64,000 nucleotides of DNA from Brachypodium distachyon (lineage: Eukaryota; Streptophyta; Magnoliopsida; Poales; Poaceae): contig NC_016133.3 in assembly GCF_000005505.3 (NCBI RefSeq), positions 6,944,001 to 7,008,000 on the forward strand. The letters are read 5' to 3'. The translations under genes and the position numbers were made by a program. Below, in pieces: positions 33,269 to 45,089 of this stretch (positions are counted from its first letter, which is position 1; the number at the start of each line of letters is the position of its first letter). The notes beneath the pieces are model-generated. The model was not told where the DNA came from. It did no database searches and was given only the letters and a program-made list of their open reading frames with translations.

Positions 33269-33490
33269 CACGTCCTGGATGATCCTATCCGGTGCACGTG
33301 CAAATTCCACCGAACTCTACACGGGAAACTACAAATGGCCATCCCAATCAATTTTTCTACTCTTCAAAAAGAAAAAGAAAAAAGAAAATCAATTTTGTAC
33401 GTAGGAATACACAAGAGTTCGCATGGCGCCGTTGACCAATGCCTTAAGGGCAGGCTTTTGGAAAACTCATTGCATGCACTGTACTGTACT
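33261..33490. repeat. Segmental duplication, copy 1
   Basis: About 200 bp including GGTGCACGTGCAAATTCCAC and TTGACCAATGCCTTAAGG recur at 34020-34235 in the same orientation with scattered differences. Confidence 0.8.
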
Positions 33491-33591
33491 GTACTGGTGG
33501 CGATGAAGGCGGCGGTGACGTAGACGGGCAAAACAACGAGGGCGGCCGTCGTTACCAAGGAGGTGAGAAACAGGAAGAGCAACCCAGACAT
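33364..33591 (-). CDS. Possible small membrane peptide
   Basis: A 75-residue frame starts MSGLLFLFLTSLVTTAALVV, strongly hydrophobic for about 35 residues, followed by a short polar tail. It could be a signal peptide or membrane anchor, but no family is recognised. Part of the frame overlaps the duplicated segment at 33261-33490, and the paralogous copy does not preserve the frame. A chance open frame is at least as likely. Confidence 0.15.
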   Translation of the reverse strand: MSGLLFLFLTSLVTTAALVVLPVYVTAAFIATSTVQYSACNEFSKSLPLRHWSTAPCELLCIPTYKIDFLFSFSF

Positions 33592-33835
33592 GATTCTAAA
33601 CTTTTTTGCCTTTTCCTCTCTGTGTTTTCTCCAAGGGCTTTGAGAGCGTGCTGATGACGTGTTGTAAGTAGATTGTAAACAAGACAAGAATGGAACCGTA
33701 ATCTTTACCGATGATTGATTGCACAAATATATCGAGACTCAAATATGGCAGTTCCTTGGAGACAAGACTCCCGAATAGCAACTTCCGACAGTTTTGGAGG
33801 AATCGTGGGATGCCACGGTTAAGGAGTGATTCTTA

Positions 33836-33942
33836 CTCTGATCCTAAATTGTTGTTAAAATATTACATGTATGTAGACGCTTTTTAAGAATAGATAGATC
33901 CATATTTGAGTAAATTTGATTCAAGAATTTAGAATAAGAGGA
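33836..33942. mobile_element. Degenerate Stowaway MITE
   Basis: Related throughout to the element at 1582-1694 (shared GCTTTTTAAGAATAGATA). The left end is CTCTGATCCTAAATTG after TA; the right end is worn. Confidence 0.65.
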
Positions 33943-34019
33943 TATCTGTTAATTATTCTTAACACTATCAACGACGACTGACGACAGCCAGCAAGCGGAG
34001 CGGTGCGGTGCGCGGTGCA

Positions 34020-34235
34020 GGGTTCAGATCAGATAGCCACGTCGTGGATGTCATGATCCTATTTGGTGCACGTGCAAATTCCACCCAGCTCTACATGGAA
34101 AACTGCGAATGGCCATCGCAGTTTCGTACATAGTCAAGAGTAGATAGGTGTGCACAAAAATTCGCATGGCGCTATTGACCAATGCCTTAAGGTCTAAGGC
34201 CTTTGGAAAACTCATTGCACTTTGTTTATGCGCTC
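34020..34235. repeat. Segmental duplication, copy 2 (empty site)
   Basis: Homologous to 32740-32752 plus 33277-33490, but without the 516-bp hAT insert, so it represents the unoccupied arrangement. Confidence 0.8.
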
Positions 34236-35797
34236 AGTATACTCCGCTCGTGGCTTTCATACATCGGTGATCCTCAACCTCCTCCGCTCGTGGCACGTAC
34301 GTACTCCGCTAGAATTTAAACATCATGTACGACGTCCGAGCCAATGTTTATGAATCATATGGGCATCCAATGCACCGTTCTTTTGAGTTTTTGACAACCG
34401 TCCAGTGCTAAGATGAACTTGTTTATTTAATCGAAAAGGGTGAGCGAGCCAGTCGTGTGACTCACCACGCGCCATCCTGTCCCCGGAGGGGACACTGGCC
34501 TAGTAAACAGGACCAGAATTAAGTACTACACTGCACACAGGATAAGATTAGCTTCGCCAATAACGTCCAGCTGCCCCGGTACGACAGGGACGGGTCCCTT
34601 GGCGTTGCATAAACAAACGTGAGAGAAACGTGCAGGGGCAACCGGGCAAGACGCGGCCTGCATGCGCGGCGCCACGGGCGCAGACGCCCAGGCAAGCGTG
34701 GCGCGCCCGGGTAAAAGCCCCTCCCGTGCGGATGGGGACCTTTTGCTCTCCCAGCGGCCACTTGTACGGACCGCCGACGTATTGTACAGTACTAGCACGC
34801 CCTTGCCTGCCGCGGCTGGGCCGCGTGCGCGCACTGGGCAGATGGCCAAGTGCCGCGTCGCGGGTGCTCGTGGAACCATTTGGGGACGCACACATGGGGG
34901 AAAGGCGGTGTCTCGCGCGCTGCGCCAGAGCGCCCCGAACGGCGAATTAGCACCGAGGCCGTTGTGTTCGGTGCCGAGCAGCTGGATGGAACCAAGTGTT
35001 GCTGGGAGGAAAGTGTACCCCGAATTCTCAAGTCACATAAACGTCTGAGACTTCTGCAAAAAAAGAGAAAAATCTAAACAAAATATTCGTTGCGAAAAAA
35101 GCTCACCGTCGACAGTGTATGCTAACTTGCTAAGCACATATATTAAAAAAATAAAATAGAAATCGGAGAACCATCGATCTGATAAAAATCTGAGACTTTA
35201 CACGGTAAGTAAACGAGATCGAGCTTCGTGGAGTATAATTTAGTCTGCGAATCATCGCCCGCTCAACAAGAAAGAGCCACGTACCTGTGCCGCGTGCTAG
35301 GTGTCACGCCGAGGTTCGCCCTCCCTGGGCCCGCACCGTCCCCGAGACAACACAACAACAAGAAGAACAGAAAGAAATTACCATGACCAATCCCCGCCCG
35401 CTCCCGCCACAGTTTTCCCAACCCGGCATCGGACACTCGTCTCTCGTACTAGTCGATCCCCCAGTCCACGAGCAAAATCAACCGGCAGAGGCCACCTCCG
35501 ATTTCTCTCCACCCAAACGACAGACAGGCGAGGGGAAAGGGCAAAAATATTCTACACCAGGAGTCGTAATATCCGAAAGCGTCCAAAGCGAACCGCGCGC
35601 TTTTTCCTCTCCGCTTTACGTCGACTCAGCGTCGAGCCAAGCTAGAAAATCGTATGGCTGGACAGCTCGCCACGCAGGGCTCCCGCGCTTCAACACGCGT
35701 CCATCCTTACTTGGCACCTGTCCCCCGTCGCCTCCCTTTGCCCTTGCATCCCCATCTCCCCGACGCTGCCGAGCCAGGAGATCCATCCATCCATCCG
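34236..35797. other. Intergenic and GC-rich upstream region of the heat shock factor
   Basis: A GC-rich island at about 34560-35000 has long open frames on both strands, which is a composition effect; none has a recognisable domain. The last part is the proximal promoter of the heat shock factor gene, ending in CCATCCATCC repeats. Confidence 0.45.
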
Positions 35798-35804
35798 TAT
35801 ATAT
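35798..35804 (+). promoter_or_regulatory. TATA box of the heat shock factor gene
   Basis: TATATAT follows a CCAT repeat, 179 bases upstream of the start codon at 35977. Confidence 0.45.
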
Positions 35805-35976
35805 CTCGACACGCCCCCTCTCTCCCCGGTACCTATCCCGGGCTCCCACTCCACGCCCGCAACTCCTCCTTCTTCCCCCTTTCCCTTTCACCCGGTTGCC
35901 AGAATCAGCGACACACGAGTACGCCACGCACGCACACGCAGCTGTGGTCTAGCGCTTTTTTGAGAGGGGGCGAGTG

Positions 35977-37201
35977 ATGATGACCGGCGGCGGCGGCGGT
36001 GGGGAGGCGGCGGGGGTGGCGCCGTTCGTGGCCAAGACGTACGGGATGGTGGAGGACCCGGCGACCAACGGGGTGATCGCGTGGGGGAGCGGCAGCAACA
36101 GCTTCGTGGTGATCGACCCCTTCGTCTTCTCCCAGACGCTGCTCCCCACCCACTTCAAGCACTCCAACTTCTCCAGCTTCGTCCGCCAGCTCAACACCTA
36201 TGTACGTATACATGTCGATCCGCCTCTCGGCCAGTTTTGAAATTCTTGCTGCGTCTTGAAGGTCTGGGTTGTGTTCGTCCTCCTGCCCAATTGAGTGCAT
36301 CGAGTCCGTGGTGGTAGTGACGAATTTGTCAGACTGAGTGTAAATTGTCAATTTAATTTTGTCAGCACCGTCGAATTTTCTGAAGAGTTCGAGTTCGACT
36401 TCAGCGTAAATTGCCGCAAGTGATTTGAGGCTCTTGTTTCTTCTCTTCTGTAACTGATCTATGATCATGTATTTGTACCAGGGTTTCAGGAAGGTCGATC
36501 CTGACAAATGGGAGTTCGCCCACGTGTCGTTCCTGCGGGGGCAGACGCACCTCCTCCGCCAGATCGTCCGCCGCAGCAGCAGCAGCGGCAAGCGCAAGGA
36601 CGACGGTGGCTGCGCCGGCGCCAGCGGCGCGGACGACCACGACGACGACAGCACGACGATGGTGGCCATGGAGGTGATGCGGCTGAAGCAGGAGCAGAAG
36701 GCCATCGAGGACCGCGTGGCCGCCATGTGGCGCCGCGTCCAGGAGACGGAGCGCCGGCCCAAGCAGATGCTCGCCTTCCTCCTCAAGGTCGTCGGCGACC
36801 CCCAGGTGCTGCGCCGCCTCGTCGCCAACACCAGCAGCAGCAACAGCAACAGCTCCAGCGGCGGCAGCGACCGCAGCGAGGTCGCCTTCCACGGCGGCGG
36901 CGGCCCGGCCGAGGGCGCCGAGGTCAAGAGGCCGCGGCTGCTTCTCGAAAGGGACCACCAGCACGGCGGTAAGATGTCGTCATCGCCTGCAGCCGACGGC
37001 GTCGGCATCGGCATCGGATCGGGGGTCGGCGTGAGGCGCGACGGGTTCTACGGCGTCAGCGAGGAGACCTTCGCGCCGGAGCACAGCGTCGACTTCACCG
37101 GGTTCTACACCGGCGGCGACGGGTTCGGCGACGGGCAGGTGGACGCTGGCGGCGGCGGCGGCGACCTGCCGTACGCGTTCCCCGTGGACAGCGGCTACTA
37201 A
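35977..37201 (+). CDS. Class C heat shock transcription factor (HsfC2-like)
   Basis: Exons 35977-36201 and 36482-37201 join in phase 0 for 314 residues. The DNA-binding domain runs from about residue 16 ([20 protein letters not shown]) through [15 protein letters not shown], the conserved HSF intron site, and [20 protein letters not shown] to about 107. An HR-A/B oligomerisation coiled coil follows ([20 protein letters not shown], with a continuation through [15 protein letters not shown]) without the long A-class insert, as in class C. EVKRPRL near residue 205 may be a nuclear localisation signal. No AHA activation motif was seen, so it may not be a strong activator alone. Class C is known in abiotic stress responses in grasses. 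The first of two adjacent ATG codons is used. The C-terminus is Gly-rich and low-complexity. Confidence 0.9.
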
Positions 37202-38220
37202 CTGCTCATCGCTGACTGCCTCTTCTTGTTGTTTGGATCGTGTGCTTTTCGCCGGCCGATTTGTGTACGTATTTTGCGGCGAATTGCGAACCGAACTGCT
37301 GCTGCTCTCTGTGTAAAGAAAGGAATTCAGCTAGGTAGCTCCCCTAGTAGGCTTGTAGCTGGTACAGTAGTACTCCACTGAACTGCTATACTAGTCAGGT
37401 TTCTCCTTTCGGTGTGCGCCCCTGACTTGTATTTGGGGCAACCGAGTGTACAGGCGCGCGCTAAATAAGATGTGTGAGATCGTTCCGTGTAGACAGCAAA
37501 ATTTAGTTGATTTCCCTCCCTGTTTGTTCAAGAAAAAAAAAGTTGATTCCCTCCATGTGAAGCGCACTGAAACGTATATACGTACATATTTGATTTGATC
37601 GGAGGGAGTACTATTCATAGGATTGGTGTCGGCCGTCGAGTGACACACCGATCGTAGCTTCGCTTGTTGACTCGAGAGCTTGGATCAATCAAAGCTTGTG
37701 AGTTACTTGAGGTTCCCAGTTTGGGGATGGGCTCGAACTCGTCGTGGTCAAAGCTGGCATATGACAAGACTATATATGCAAGTATTTTGTGCCGGAAAAC
37801 ACTGCATGACTCTGCAAACACATACAGGTATCTTGTAAGCTTAGACATGATAAAAATTCAACTCGATTCAATCTCGACAATTGCTTTCGTTATCTAATCC
37901 CCCTCGCACTACAAATGGTCGTGTAATGGCCTCACTAGCGCTCTGCCGAAAAGGAAAAAAACAGGGAGGAAGAGATCAACCTTCAACCCCGAGCGAGTAT
38001 CTTCTTTTTGGTACCCTGCTAGGCCAGGCCTAGGGAGATTTTAACAGGCCCAAACATGAAAAGGTGTCAACATTCCAGAATTAAGGCGTTGTTTGGATTC
38101 AAGGAAGTATTTGTTTTTTGGACCTTCAGTATTTTGTTCAAATTTGAACTTTCAAACTTATATACTAAAAACTTTACCGGGGAATACAAATAGGACCTAA
38201 TCATTTTTCGAATTAAACTA
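37202..38220. other. Intergenic, 3' region of the heat shock factor gene
   Basis: Contains the heat shock factor 3' untranslated region. A lone Stowaway terminus (GATCGGAGGGAGTAC near 37597) lacks its partner. Confidence 0.5.
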
Positions 38221-38333
38221 CTCCCTCCGTCACATATTAAATGACTCAAATTTCCTTAAATATGGATGTATCTATATGCAAAAAGCGTCTAGATACATGT
38301 AATATTTCGACACTTAATATGGGACGGAGGGAG
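38221..38333. mobile_element. Stowaway MITE
   Basis: Starts CTCCCTCCGTCACATATTAA and ends TTAATATGGGACGGAGGGAG, flanked by TA. The ends are near-perfect inverted repeats. Confidence 0.9.
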
Positions 38334-38338
38334 TAGTA

Positions 38339-38460
38339 CCCTCCGTCCAACAAAAGATGTCTCAAGTTTGTCAAAATTTGGATGTATCTAGACATGACTT
38401 AGTGTATAGATGCATTTAAATTTAGTAAAAGTTGAGACATCCTTTGTTGGACGGAGAGAT
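38339..38460. mobile_element. Stowaway MITE, second of an adjacent pair
   Basis: Starts CCCTCCGTCCAACAAAAGAT five bases after the previous element and ends TTGTTGGACGGAGAGAT before TA. Same family as 5973-6096 and 63269-63391. Confidence 0.85.
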
Positions 38461-40065
38461 TATCAGATTGGTATTCCAGGCTCAAGGCTTTCGGCCTAAA
38501 AATTCAAAACCAAAGCCTCTGCGTATTGTGTGCAACAACGTGTTAGTGCAATCCGACTGGCAAGTAAAAAAAAAAAGAATGTGCTCCAAACTTGTATGAA
38601 ATTCGAAATCAAAAGCAAAATTCTGACAGTTCTCTTATTTTGGTACTCCTGACGTACGCCGCTTCGGTGCAGTACTCCAGGTGACTTTGGCTGGCTGACC
38701 TGTGGGACCCACACGTGAGCCGCCTAAAGTCACCTGCACTAACTTCACTAAATCCTCCACTCCTACATAGGTTATCGTTGAACTTGAAATTTTGTGCATA
38801 TGTAATGTTTTCCAAAAAAAATGTTCGTAGGTAGAATAAGCCCTGGAGTACATGCACAATTGTTTTTCTATGATTTTCATGACTTCTACTAGTGGAACTG
38901 TACAAAGATTGCACGCAACGCGAATCGCATACAGTATTCTCCAGCTCCAGGATTGGAGACTTCGAGCGCAGAGAACCGAGTCAAACGGCATGTCATCAAA
39001 GAGCCAACACCTGTCAACAAACGCTGTCAAAGGAGTATTAGCCAATGACTAGGTTCCAGCACGGTTGGGCCGCACCTGCCCTGTTGGCGTAAAAATAGCC
39101 AAATATCATTTAACAAACACACTCAGCAGCTACCGGTGCTCTGAAGTCCTCAGGGAACAGCCAAAGATAGCTTACACTGGCACTTAATTTCGGCAATTAG
39201 GCAGAAAGGCCATAAGACTGCTGACTGGAGAAGGGGAATGCAATTATAAAAAGGCGTATACGCCATAAAGGACCACGGTTAGGTGGTGTGCATAACAGAC
39301 CATGCCATCCAAGAAGAACCATACCCACAGGTATTACTGGTCCCAGGCTAGCTTATACAAAACAATAGAGAATCTCTTTTCTAGTTTTCAACTACAGAAC
39401 GCCTGTCTTGTAAGTAACTAGTGTCACTAGTTGCCACTTGAAGAACAAAATACTTTACGAAATACAAATCAGTTTGAGTTGGCTCATTATAGAAGTTCAA
39501 TCACACCATTAAAAAGTAACAAAATGTAGCCGAACCTGAACAACCTTCCGTCATTGAGTGCAGTAGTAAATTACTAGATGTTTATTTCCAAATCACAGGA
39601 CATGCGTCCGGAAGTTCGATTACAGTGTCAGGCTGTCAGCTATATCATCCATATACATGTAACTGCAACAATGACGAAGTGCCAATACATCTTGATTAAG
39701 CCAGGTGCATTTCCAGGACACAACTACGTTACTGATTGATCCCCTGCAACACTTTCTACACGAAACAACGTGCCAAAATAACAGGGAGGAAGGGAGACCG
39801 GAGACAGATTGATCTTACACAATCCTCAGCCCTTCCATGGCAAGATTATGACAGACTCAAAGAAGAAAGTCTTCTCAGCTCTTCCAATTCTACAGTCTAC
39901 AGCCTGACATACCAAAGTTTCACAAGTTAGTATACAGTACAGGGACAAGCATAGGTATTTCATGTTAACGTTGAAACAACTAGCTCTAGAGCAAACTGTG
40001 TAAACTTCCCTTAGAAAACTAACCATTTATATATGAAGGTATACGTGTGAGCAAAATAGAGAATA
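38461..40065. other. Intergenic and HEI10 3' region
   Basis: The right portion includes the HEI10 3' untranslated region (minus strand). No other gene or element was identified. Confidence 0.45.
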
Positions 40066-42060
40066 TTACGTGAACAATTGTGGACGGTTACGGGATAGCT
40101 GAGGACGCTTCATTGGTGAGATAATCATATTTCGCAGAGCTGCGGAAGAATTGTTCATGTTCGCTCCAAAGGTGGACCGTGCCGGCTGTCTGGGTCTCAT
40201 ATCCATTGGAGGTGCTGCAGTATGACCAGGAGATCCCGCAGAGAGCTCAAATGGACCAGAGTTCTCACGACGTTGCCTTGGTTGTGGAGCCCATCCCTCC
40301 TCTCTGCGCCCTGGGGTTTCAGGAGGATCAATTGATCCTGCAACCAGTGAATGAACTGTTTTTGTGGAGAGCTAAAAGTATTTATATGCTTCTAGCCTAC
40401 TAGAAAGATGAGGCATCATGTTTAACATATTCCTGGTTGGATGTATAGCAAAAGTAGCTATCAGTAGCCTCTTGAAAGCAAAAGTACTTGAACAAATGCT
40501 TAATCAGAATGAGCAATAGACTGAACAGCTAAATAAACCAAGTCCCTAATGCCTCAAATTACCTTGTCTCAGAGGGTTGCCGCTATCCAATATGTTGGGC
40601 ATGCCTGAGAACAAGTCTGGTTGAGCTCTTGAGAAGTAGTTGTTTGCAGGTTGAATGGCTGAACGTTTTACCGACTCATACTCGTTTCTCAGCTGATCAT
40701 ACATCTCGTCGAGCTTCCTTTTCTGCCTGGAAAGGAAAGCACAATCAGTTCATACACCTTGGATGAAGCAGAACTTTGTTCCTTTCAAGGAAAATAACGG
40801 TGAACTAGACTAACCTGGATTTCTCTGCAAATTTTTCTTGTAGTTCCTGCTTATCCCTCGTCAAGTTTTCAATCTCTTGTTCCATCAACTGGCACCTTTT
40901 GCCCATCTTCTGGTATGCAGTATGCACTTCTTCCAGTTTCTCAGTGAACTTTGCCTGAATATGTTCACACTTCTGCCTACATTGACCAAGAACTCTATTC
41001 ATCTTGTATTGCATCTCCAGTTCTTTCTGTCCAATGTAAAACATGACACTTCTGTATGCACTCTTCATAACTGATTCGTATCACGTTTAAGGAAAAGCAA
41101 GACGATTATCATGCTAGTAAGGAAAGAATCAGACTTAAACGGTAGTAACACAAACACTGCCATCATTGTCTGACTTTAGCAAGGTTCTTTTTGAACCATA
41201 TGTTTGTTAGAATTACTGGAACACAATTGGGGACTACATTTCATATAGAAGATATCGACATTATCCAAGATAAAAATAAGTCAAACAAATCCCACTGTAG
41301 ATCCAGAGAAAGCAAGAAATAATAAGGATACGTATCTGTGGAGAAATCCCAACCATTGACATCTGAGACAATAGACAACAAATGATGTGATCAGAAAAGA
41401 TGAATTGCAGTAAACTAAACTACATACATACTGTTATTACGAATGAAATTATACTTACATTTGTCCATTCATCACTTGGGTTTATGTCAATAGGCTTCAT
41501 GTGGCTGAGAAACAAAAAAAAAAGTATAGATGATATTGACATAATAAAACAAGCACGTGATGTGCGCATGCGTTATGTATGTTTCAGGGGCACACTCTTA
41601 TCGTTTGGTACCATAAATTGATACTCCCTCCGATCCATAAAAAGTGTCGCCCACCTAGTACAGAATTTGTACCAACTTAATACAAAATGGGCGACACTTT
41701 TTATGGATCGGAGGGAGTACAAGACATAAGAAATGTACCATGCACGAAAGATGAGATATTAGCTATGCACTAATGAATGTTATATCAAGGGTAAACTCGT
41801 GACCTTTTTGAAAGCACTTGATCACAGATTGGACATGCACCATCAGCACTGAGTATTTTCTTTGCATCCTCCGGACCTGCACAATAGGTAGTTCTGTTCA
41901 AATCAAATATATATTCTGCCATAGCTGCAGACCACATGGACTTAACTTCTTTAGAAGCAGAACTGCATTAAACAAAAGGGCAAGGCATACATAAAAGATG
42001 GCCACAGGTTGTAGATATGGCTTGCCCTTCCATCTCCCTCCAGCATGCGTTACATTTCAT
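40066..42060 (-). CDS. HEI10, meiotic crossover RING E3 ligase
   Basis: Seven coding exons on the minus strand: 42060-41991, 41876-41804, 41504-41459, 41362-41332, 41070-40815, 40726-40563 and 40337-40066. All junctions are GT-AG in phase, giving 303 residues. The RING finger uses C3, C6, C19, H21, C24, C38 and C41 (KCNACWRE, TTCGHLLC, ACPICD). Residues about 80-165 form a coiled coil (QKELEMQYKMNRVLGQCRQK, EKLEEVHTAYQKM and onward), and a basic, Ser/Pro-rich tail ends SPMKRPQLSRNRPQLFT. HEI10 is a ZMM-group ubiquitin/SUMO ligase that loads along synapsed meiotic chromosomes and marks class I crossovers. Length, exon pattern and motifs are those expected, with no defects. A 94-bp Stowaway sits in the second coding intron. 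The ATG exon has an acceptor at 42078, so a long leader intron reaching the leader module near 44095 is likely. Confidence 0.93.
41624..41717. mobile_element. Stowaway MITE inside a HEI10 intron
   Basis: A 94-bp element with 30-base perfect inverted ends (CTCCCTCCGATCCATAAAAA...) and TA on both sides. It lies between coding exons 2 and 3 of HEI10. Confidence 0.95.
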
Positions 42061-42078
42061 TTTTGTCTCGCTTAATAC

Positions 42079-44094
42079 CTGCAGGTAAGATAAAGATTTA
42101 CGGCATGCACTAGACAAACTGAATATAGCCATTCTATTGCATTCTGCCCTATAGCACTAAATCAAATGGAAAAAAACTTCGGCTAGAAGCACAAAAATGC
42201 ATGATTAGTGTAAAAATCACAAAGCAAATGCACAAATAACTGTATTCACTGTTTTTAACTTGATGTAACGTGTAATCATTCAGGCACTTGCCTAATAAAT
42301 GGCCAGATCTATTAGCTTTGAATACACAAAATTAACTATGAATCACATTTTTATTGTGCATCACAGTTATCACTCATAGCATGGTAACATACCATATGAG
42401 TGTACCAGAACTTCCCCAAGCATTATAGATTTTCCACTGGGAAAAGTTCAGCTACAAACAAGACAGTTAAGATGAAAATGTGGAAACAAACAAGCATTCA
42501 CTGAGGTACAACTCACAGTTTATATTACTTCCATTTGCATTACCTCACGCTTGACTACACTGTGTTGAACTATACATCACAGATCAGGGATGTGAGATCA
42601 AAAGTTATACGTATTTGCTTTCTCAAAAAGTAAACCTAAGAATCCTTAGTTTCTCCAGTGAACCCTCGTAAAAACAAAAAGTAAATGGTCTTACAAGGGT
42701 CTGCTGTGATGTTCTCTGAATATCCTTAGGTGATTTTCTATGTTTCAGATTTCAGCTAGTAGCTGTTCAGACTTCAGAACCCTTCTCCTGTCTTTGAAAA
42801 AATTGCTTGTCATGGTGCATTCCTAATCAGGAATTCAGATGTAAATAGGCATGCAATAAAACTCCGGCTCTAATTTCCTACATTAAACTTGGGCTCAACA
42901 ACAAAATGGAAATATACGGGAATAATGTTATGTGCAGAATTTCAGCAATTAGGTAGAAATATAATGCTCTAAATTCCTTCATATATTTTGTTAGTTCACA
43001 TTCGTCACAATGCTATGTGCAAAATATATGAAGATCAAAAGATGTTACAGAAACTAGATGTGCCCTTTTAATGGCTTTCAGAACGTCAGATCTCACATGA
43101 CGCAGGACAGGAGCAGTCTGCCCATATATAGGCAACATATACTGGAATACGATACATACAGAAATCCTGACATGCACTTCTCCTGATATTTCATCTATAT
43201 TGTCACCTGGCTACTGATTCTGCTGATTTGTAAACTTAAATCAAATCACAATCTAAGTCTCCAGGAGTTAAAATATCACAATCTAAGATAGAGCAGCTGA
43301 ATGACATGATCCATCTAGGCGCCAAATTGAAGGCAGCGAGGCTAATTAACCACATTGAATTCAAAAGCTGACCATGCACTGCACAACTGACTCCAAAAAC
43401 CCGCAGCTAGGAAAAAAAAAAATCCTCTGGCAAAGCTCACAACCAAACGCATCCACAAACAAACACTACAATAGTAAGACTAGTGGGGGGGGGGGGGGGG
43501 CATCCTGCAACTAAATCCTCCTCAAAACAGTCAAAATTGTCCTTAAAAACAGCCCCTCTCGCCCTCGCACTGCATTGTATTAGTATGCCAATATTAATAT
43601 GTTCCTGCTTAATGACACTGAAATCTAATCCCAGAAGACCAAACTGGCCGCCACCCAAAATCATCAAAACGAACTGGCCATCTCTTCCTGGACCCAGACC
43701 CAATCCTCTACTGTTCATGCCCCAGCTCTTGTTGCTGTCTGCTCTGGCCAGATTCGTGGCTTCGGCGGGCGGCGGCCCCTCTCTGCCGCCCGCTCTTCCT
43801 CTGGCCCTCCCTCAAACCTCTCACCCACCTTCCAGGCATCGTCCACGGCGGGACGGACTCCCGCACCCCCTCCCACCATCCACGACGGCATTCTCCACAG
43901 CGGCACGGTCACCCTCACCCAACACCGTGGCATAGCTGTCGCCACGGGCGGACGACCCAGCAGGGTACGATTTGGGGAGGATTAGGAGATGAAACGGGGG
44001 GCTAAAGGGCGGAATCCGTTCGTGGGATGACGGGATGAGATACGGTCGGGACTCGGGAGCGAGAGAATCGAAGGGGAGACGAACCTGCGTTGAA
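42079..44094 (-). other. Presumed HEI10 leader intron (~2 kb)
   Basis: No coding exon was found between the ATG-exon acceptor at 42078 and the CGCAG|GTT donor at 44095 on the minus strand. A 16-base G run occurs at 43485-43500. The stretch at 43640-43930 is GC-rich with open frames but no known domain. Confidence 0.4.
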
Positions 44095-44226
44095 GGTGCT
44101 CGCGCGATGAGGAAGACGAGCTAGGGGGCTGGGGCGCCCGGCAGCAGGATGTGGAGGGAGGGGTGGTGGCGTGCGTGAGGAGGAAGACGAGCGACGAAGC
44201 GAGGGAGCTGGGGCGCTCGGCAGCGA
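43943..44226 (-). repeat. Shared leader module, copy B (upstream of HEI10)
   Basis: Reverse-strand homologue of 20371-20675, with the same CGCAG|GTT donor candidate (44095), the same internal duplication starting GCCGAGCG, and long identical blocks. It is positioned to be the first exon and start of the leader intron of HEI10. Confidence 0.75.
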
Positions 44227-44847
44227 GACTGCGAGAGGGAGGGAAGGGTGCGAAGGAAAATCTCCTCCTTGTTGCGTAAGGTTCCCGTTCAGGCCTTTAA
44301 ACCCCTCGTCAAACCCTCTTCGTCCAACCGCGCGTAGCCGCGTACCCATTGGTTCTGTGTTTTCTTTCAAAACCGCACGGCTGGCGGCGGCTCAGTGCCG
44401 AGCGTCCCGCAGTGATCCCCGCCTCCACTCCCCGCTCTATCTGTCTTCTTCCCTAGGTCGCAAGCTGTCCGCATCTGCCTCCACACCGCCTACTGGCCTT
44501 CTCCAGACGGTCATTCTCCCTGCCTCCAACCTCCGTGCCGGGCAGCGACCCACAGCCGCTCCTGCACCTCAGCATGAAGCACCGGCGCATCTTCCAACCC
44601 CCATCGTGCCCGAGCCGCCTTGGTAGCCATGGTCTTCGTTCAGGGGGATGGGCTCGGGAGGAGGAGTGGAGGGGAATGCAGGTGGCCAGGGGCAGCCAAG
44701 CATTCGGGAGGGGGGAGGGGGCAGGGAGAATTGGGAGGCTGTGGATGACCTCGATGCCATTTCTAGAGAGAGAGAGAAGGAATCACGAATAGGGGGATTG
44801 GTGGTCTATGTACTTATCTGCGCGCTGCACCCAAGATATTCGACAAA

Positions 44848-45089
44848 ATGCATAGCCAGGATTGGCGGCCAAAGCCTGCGGTTGAAGCTATGGCAAACTT
44901 GAGCAAGCTCATGGGCGGCATTCTCTCAGGTGAGCTTGGTGGCTTTATCATCTTCATCAGATTACACTTCTTATAGTGCCCTTGATCAGTTTTTTTTTAT
45001 CTAATCTAGACATGGTGTCGGGGGATCAACATGAGTTGAGTGATACTCTGGCTCGAGATTGCAATCAAGACCAGCAAGCTCTAGCCAAG
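44848..45089 (+). CDS. Possible two-exon gene fragment, function unknown
   Basis: Two putative exons, 44848-44929 and 45010-45089, are separated by an 80-base intron with GTGAGC donor and CTAG acceptor. They join in phase (G|AC) and end at a strong GTGAGT donor. The joined product begins MHSQDWRPKPAVEAMANLSK and continues through GDQHELSDTLARDCNQDQQA. A possible next exon after the acceptor at about 45289 would add about ten residues before a stop. Sequence and splice signals look gene-like, but the family is not recognised and the upstream extent is unclear. It may be a captured or truncated gene piece. Confidence 0.3.

Noticed and set aside
34519..35077. Several overlapping long frames on both strands
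   Set aside because: A GC-rich island gives open frames in most phases; none looks like a known protein and no splice structure is evident.
35287..35952. Long plus-strand open frame (221 codons) upstream of the heat shock factor
   Set aside because: It lies across the promoter and leader of the factor, is driven by Pro/Arg/Ser-rich GC composition, overlaps frames on both strands, and has no recognisable domain.
36401..37014. Minus-strand frames opposite heat shock factor exon 2
   Set aside because: They are antisense shadows of a GC3-rich exon; the plus strand has clear HSF motifs.
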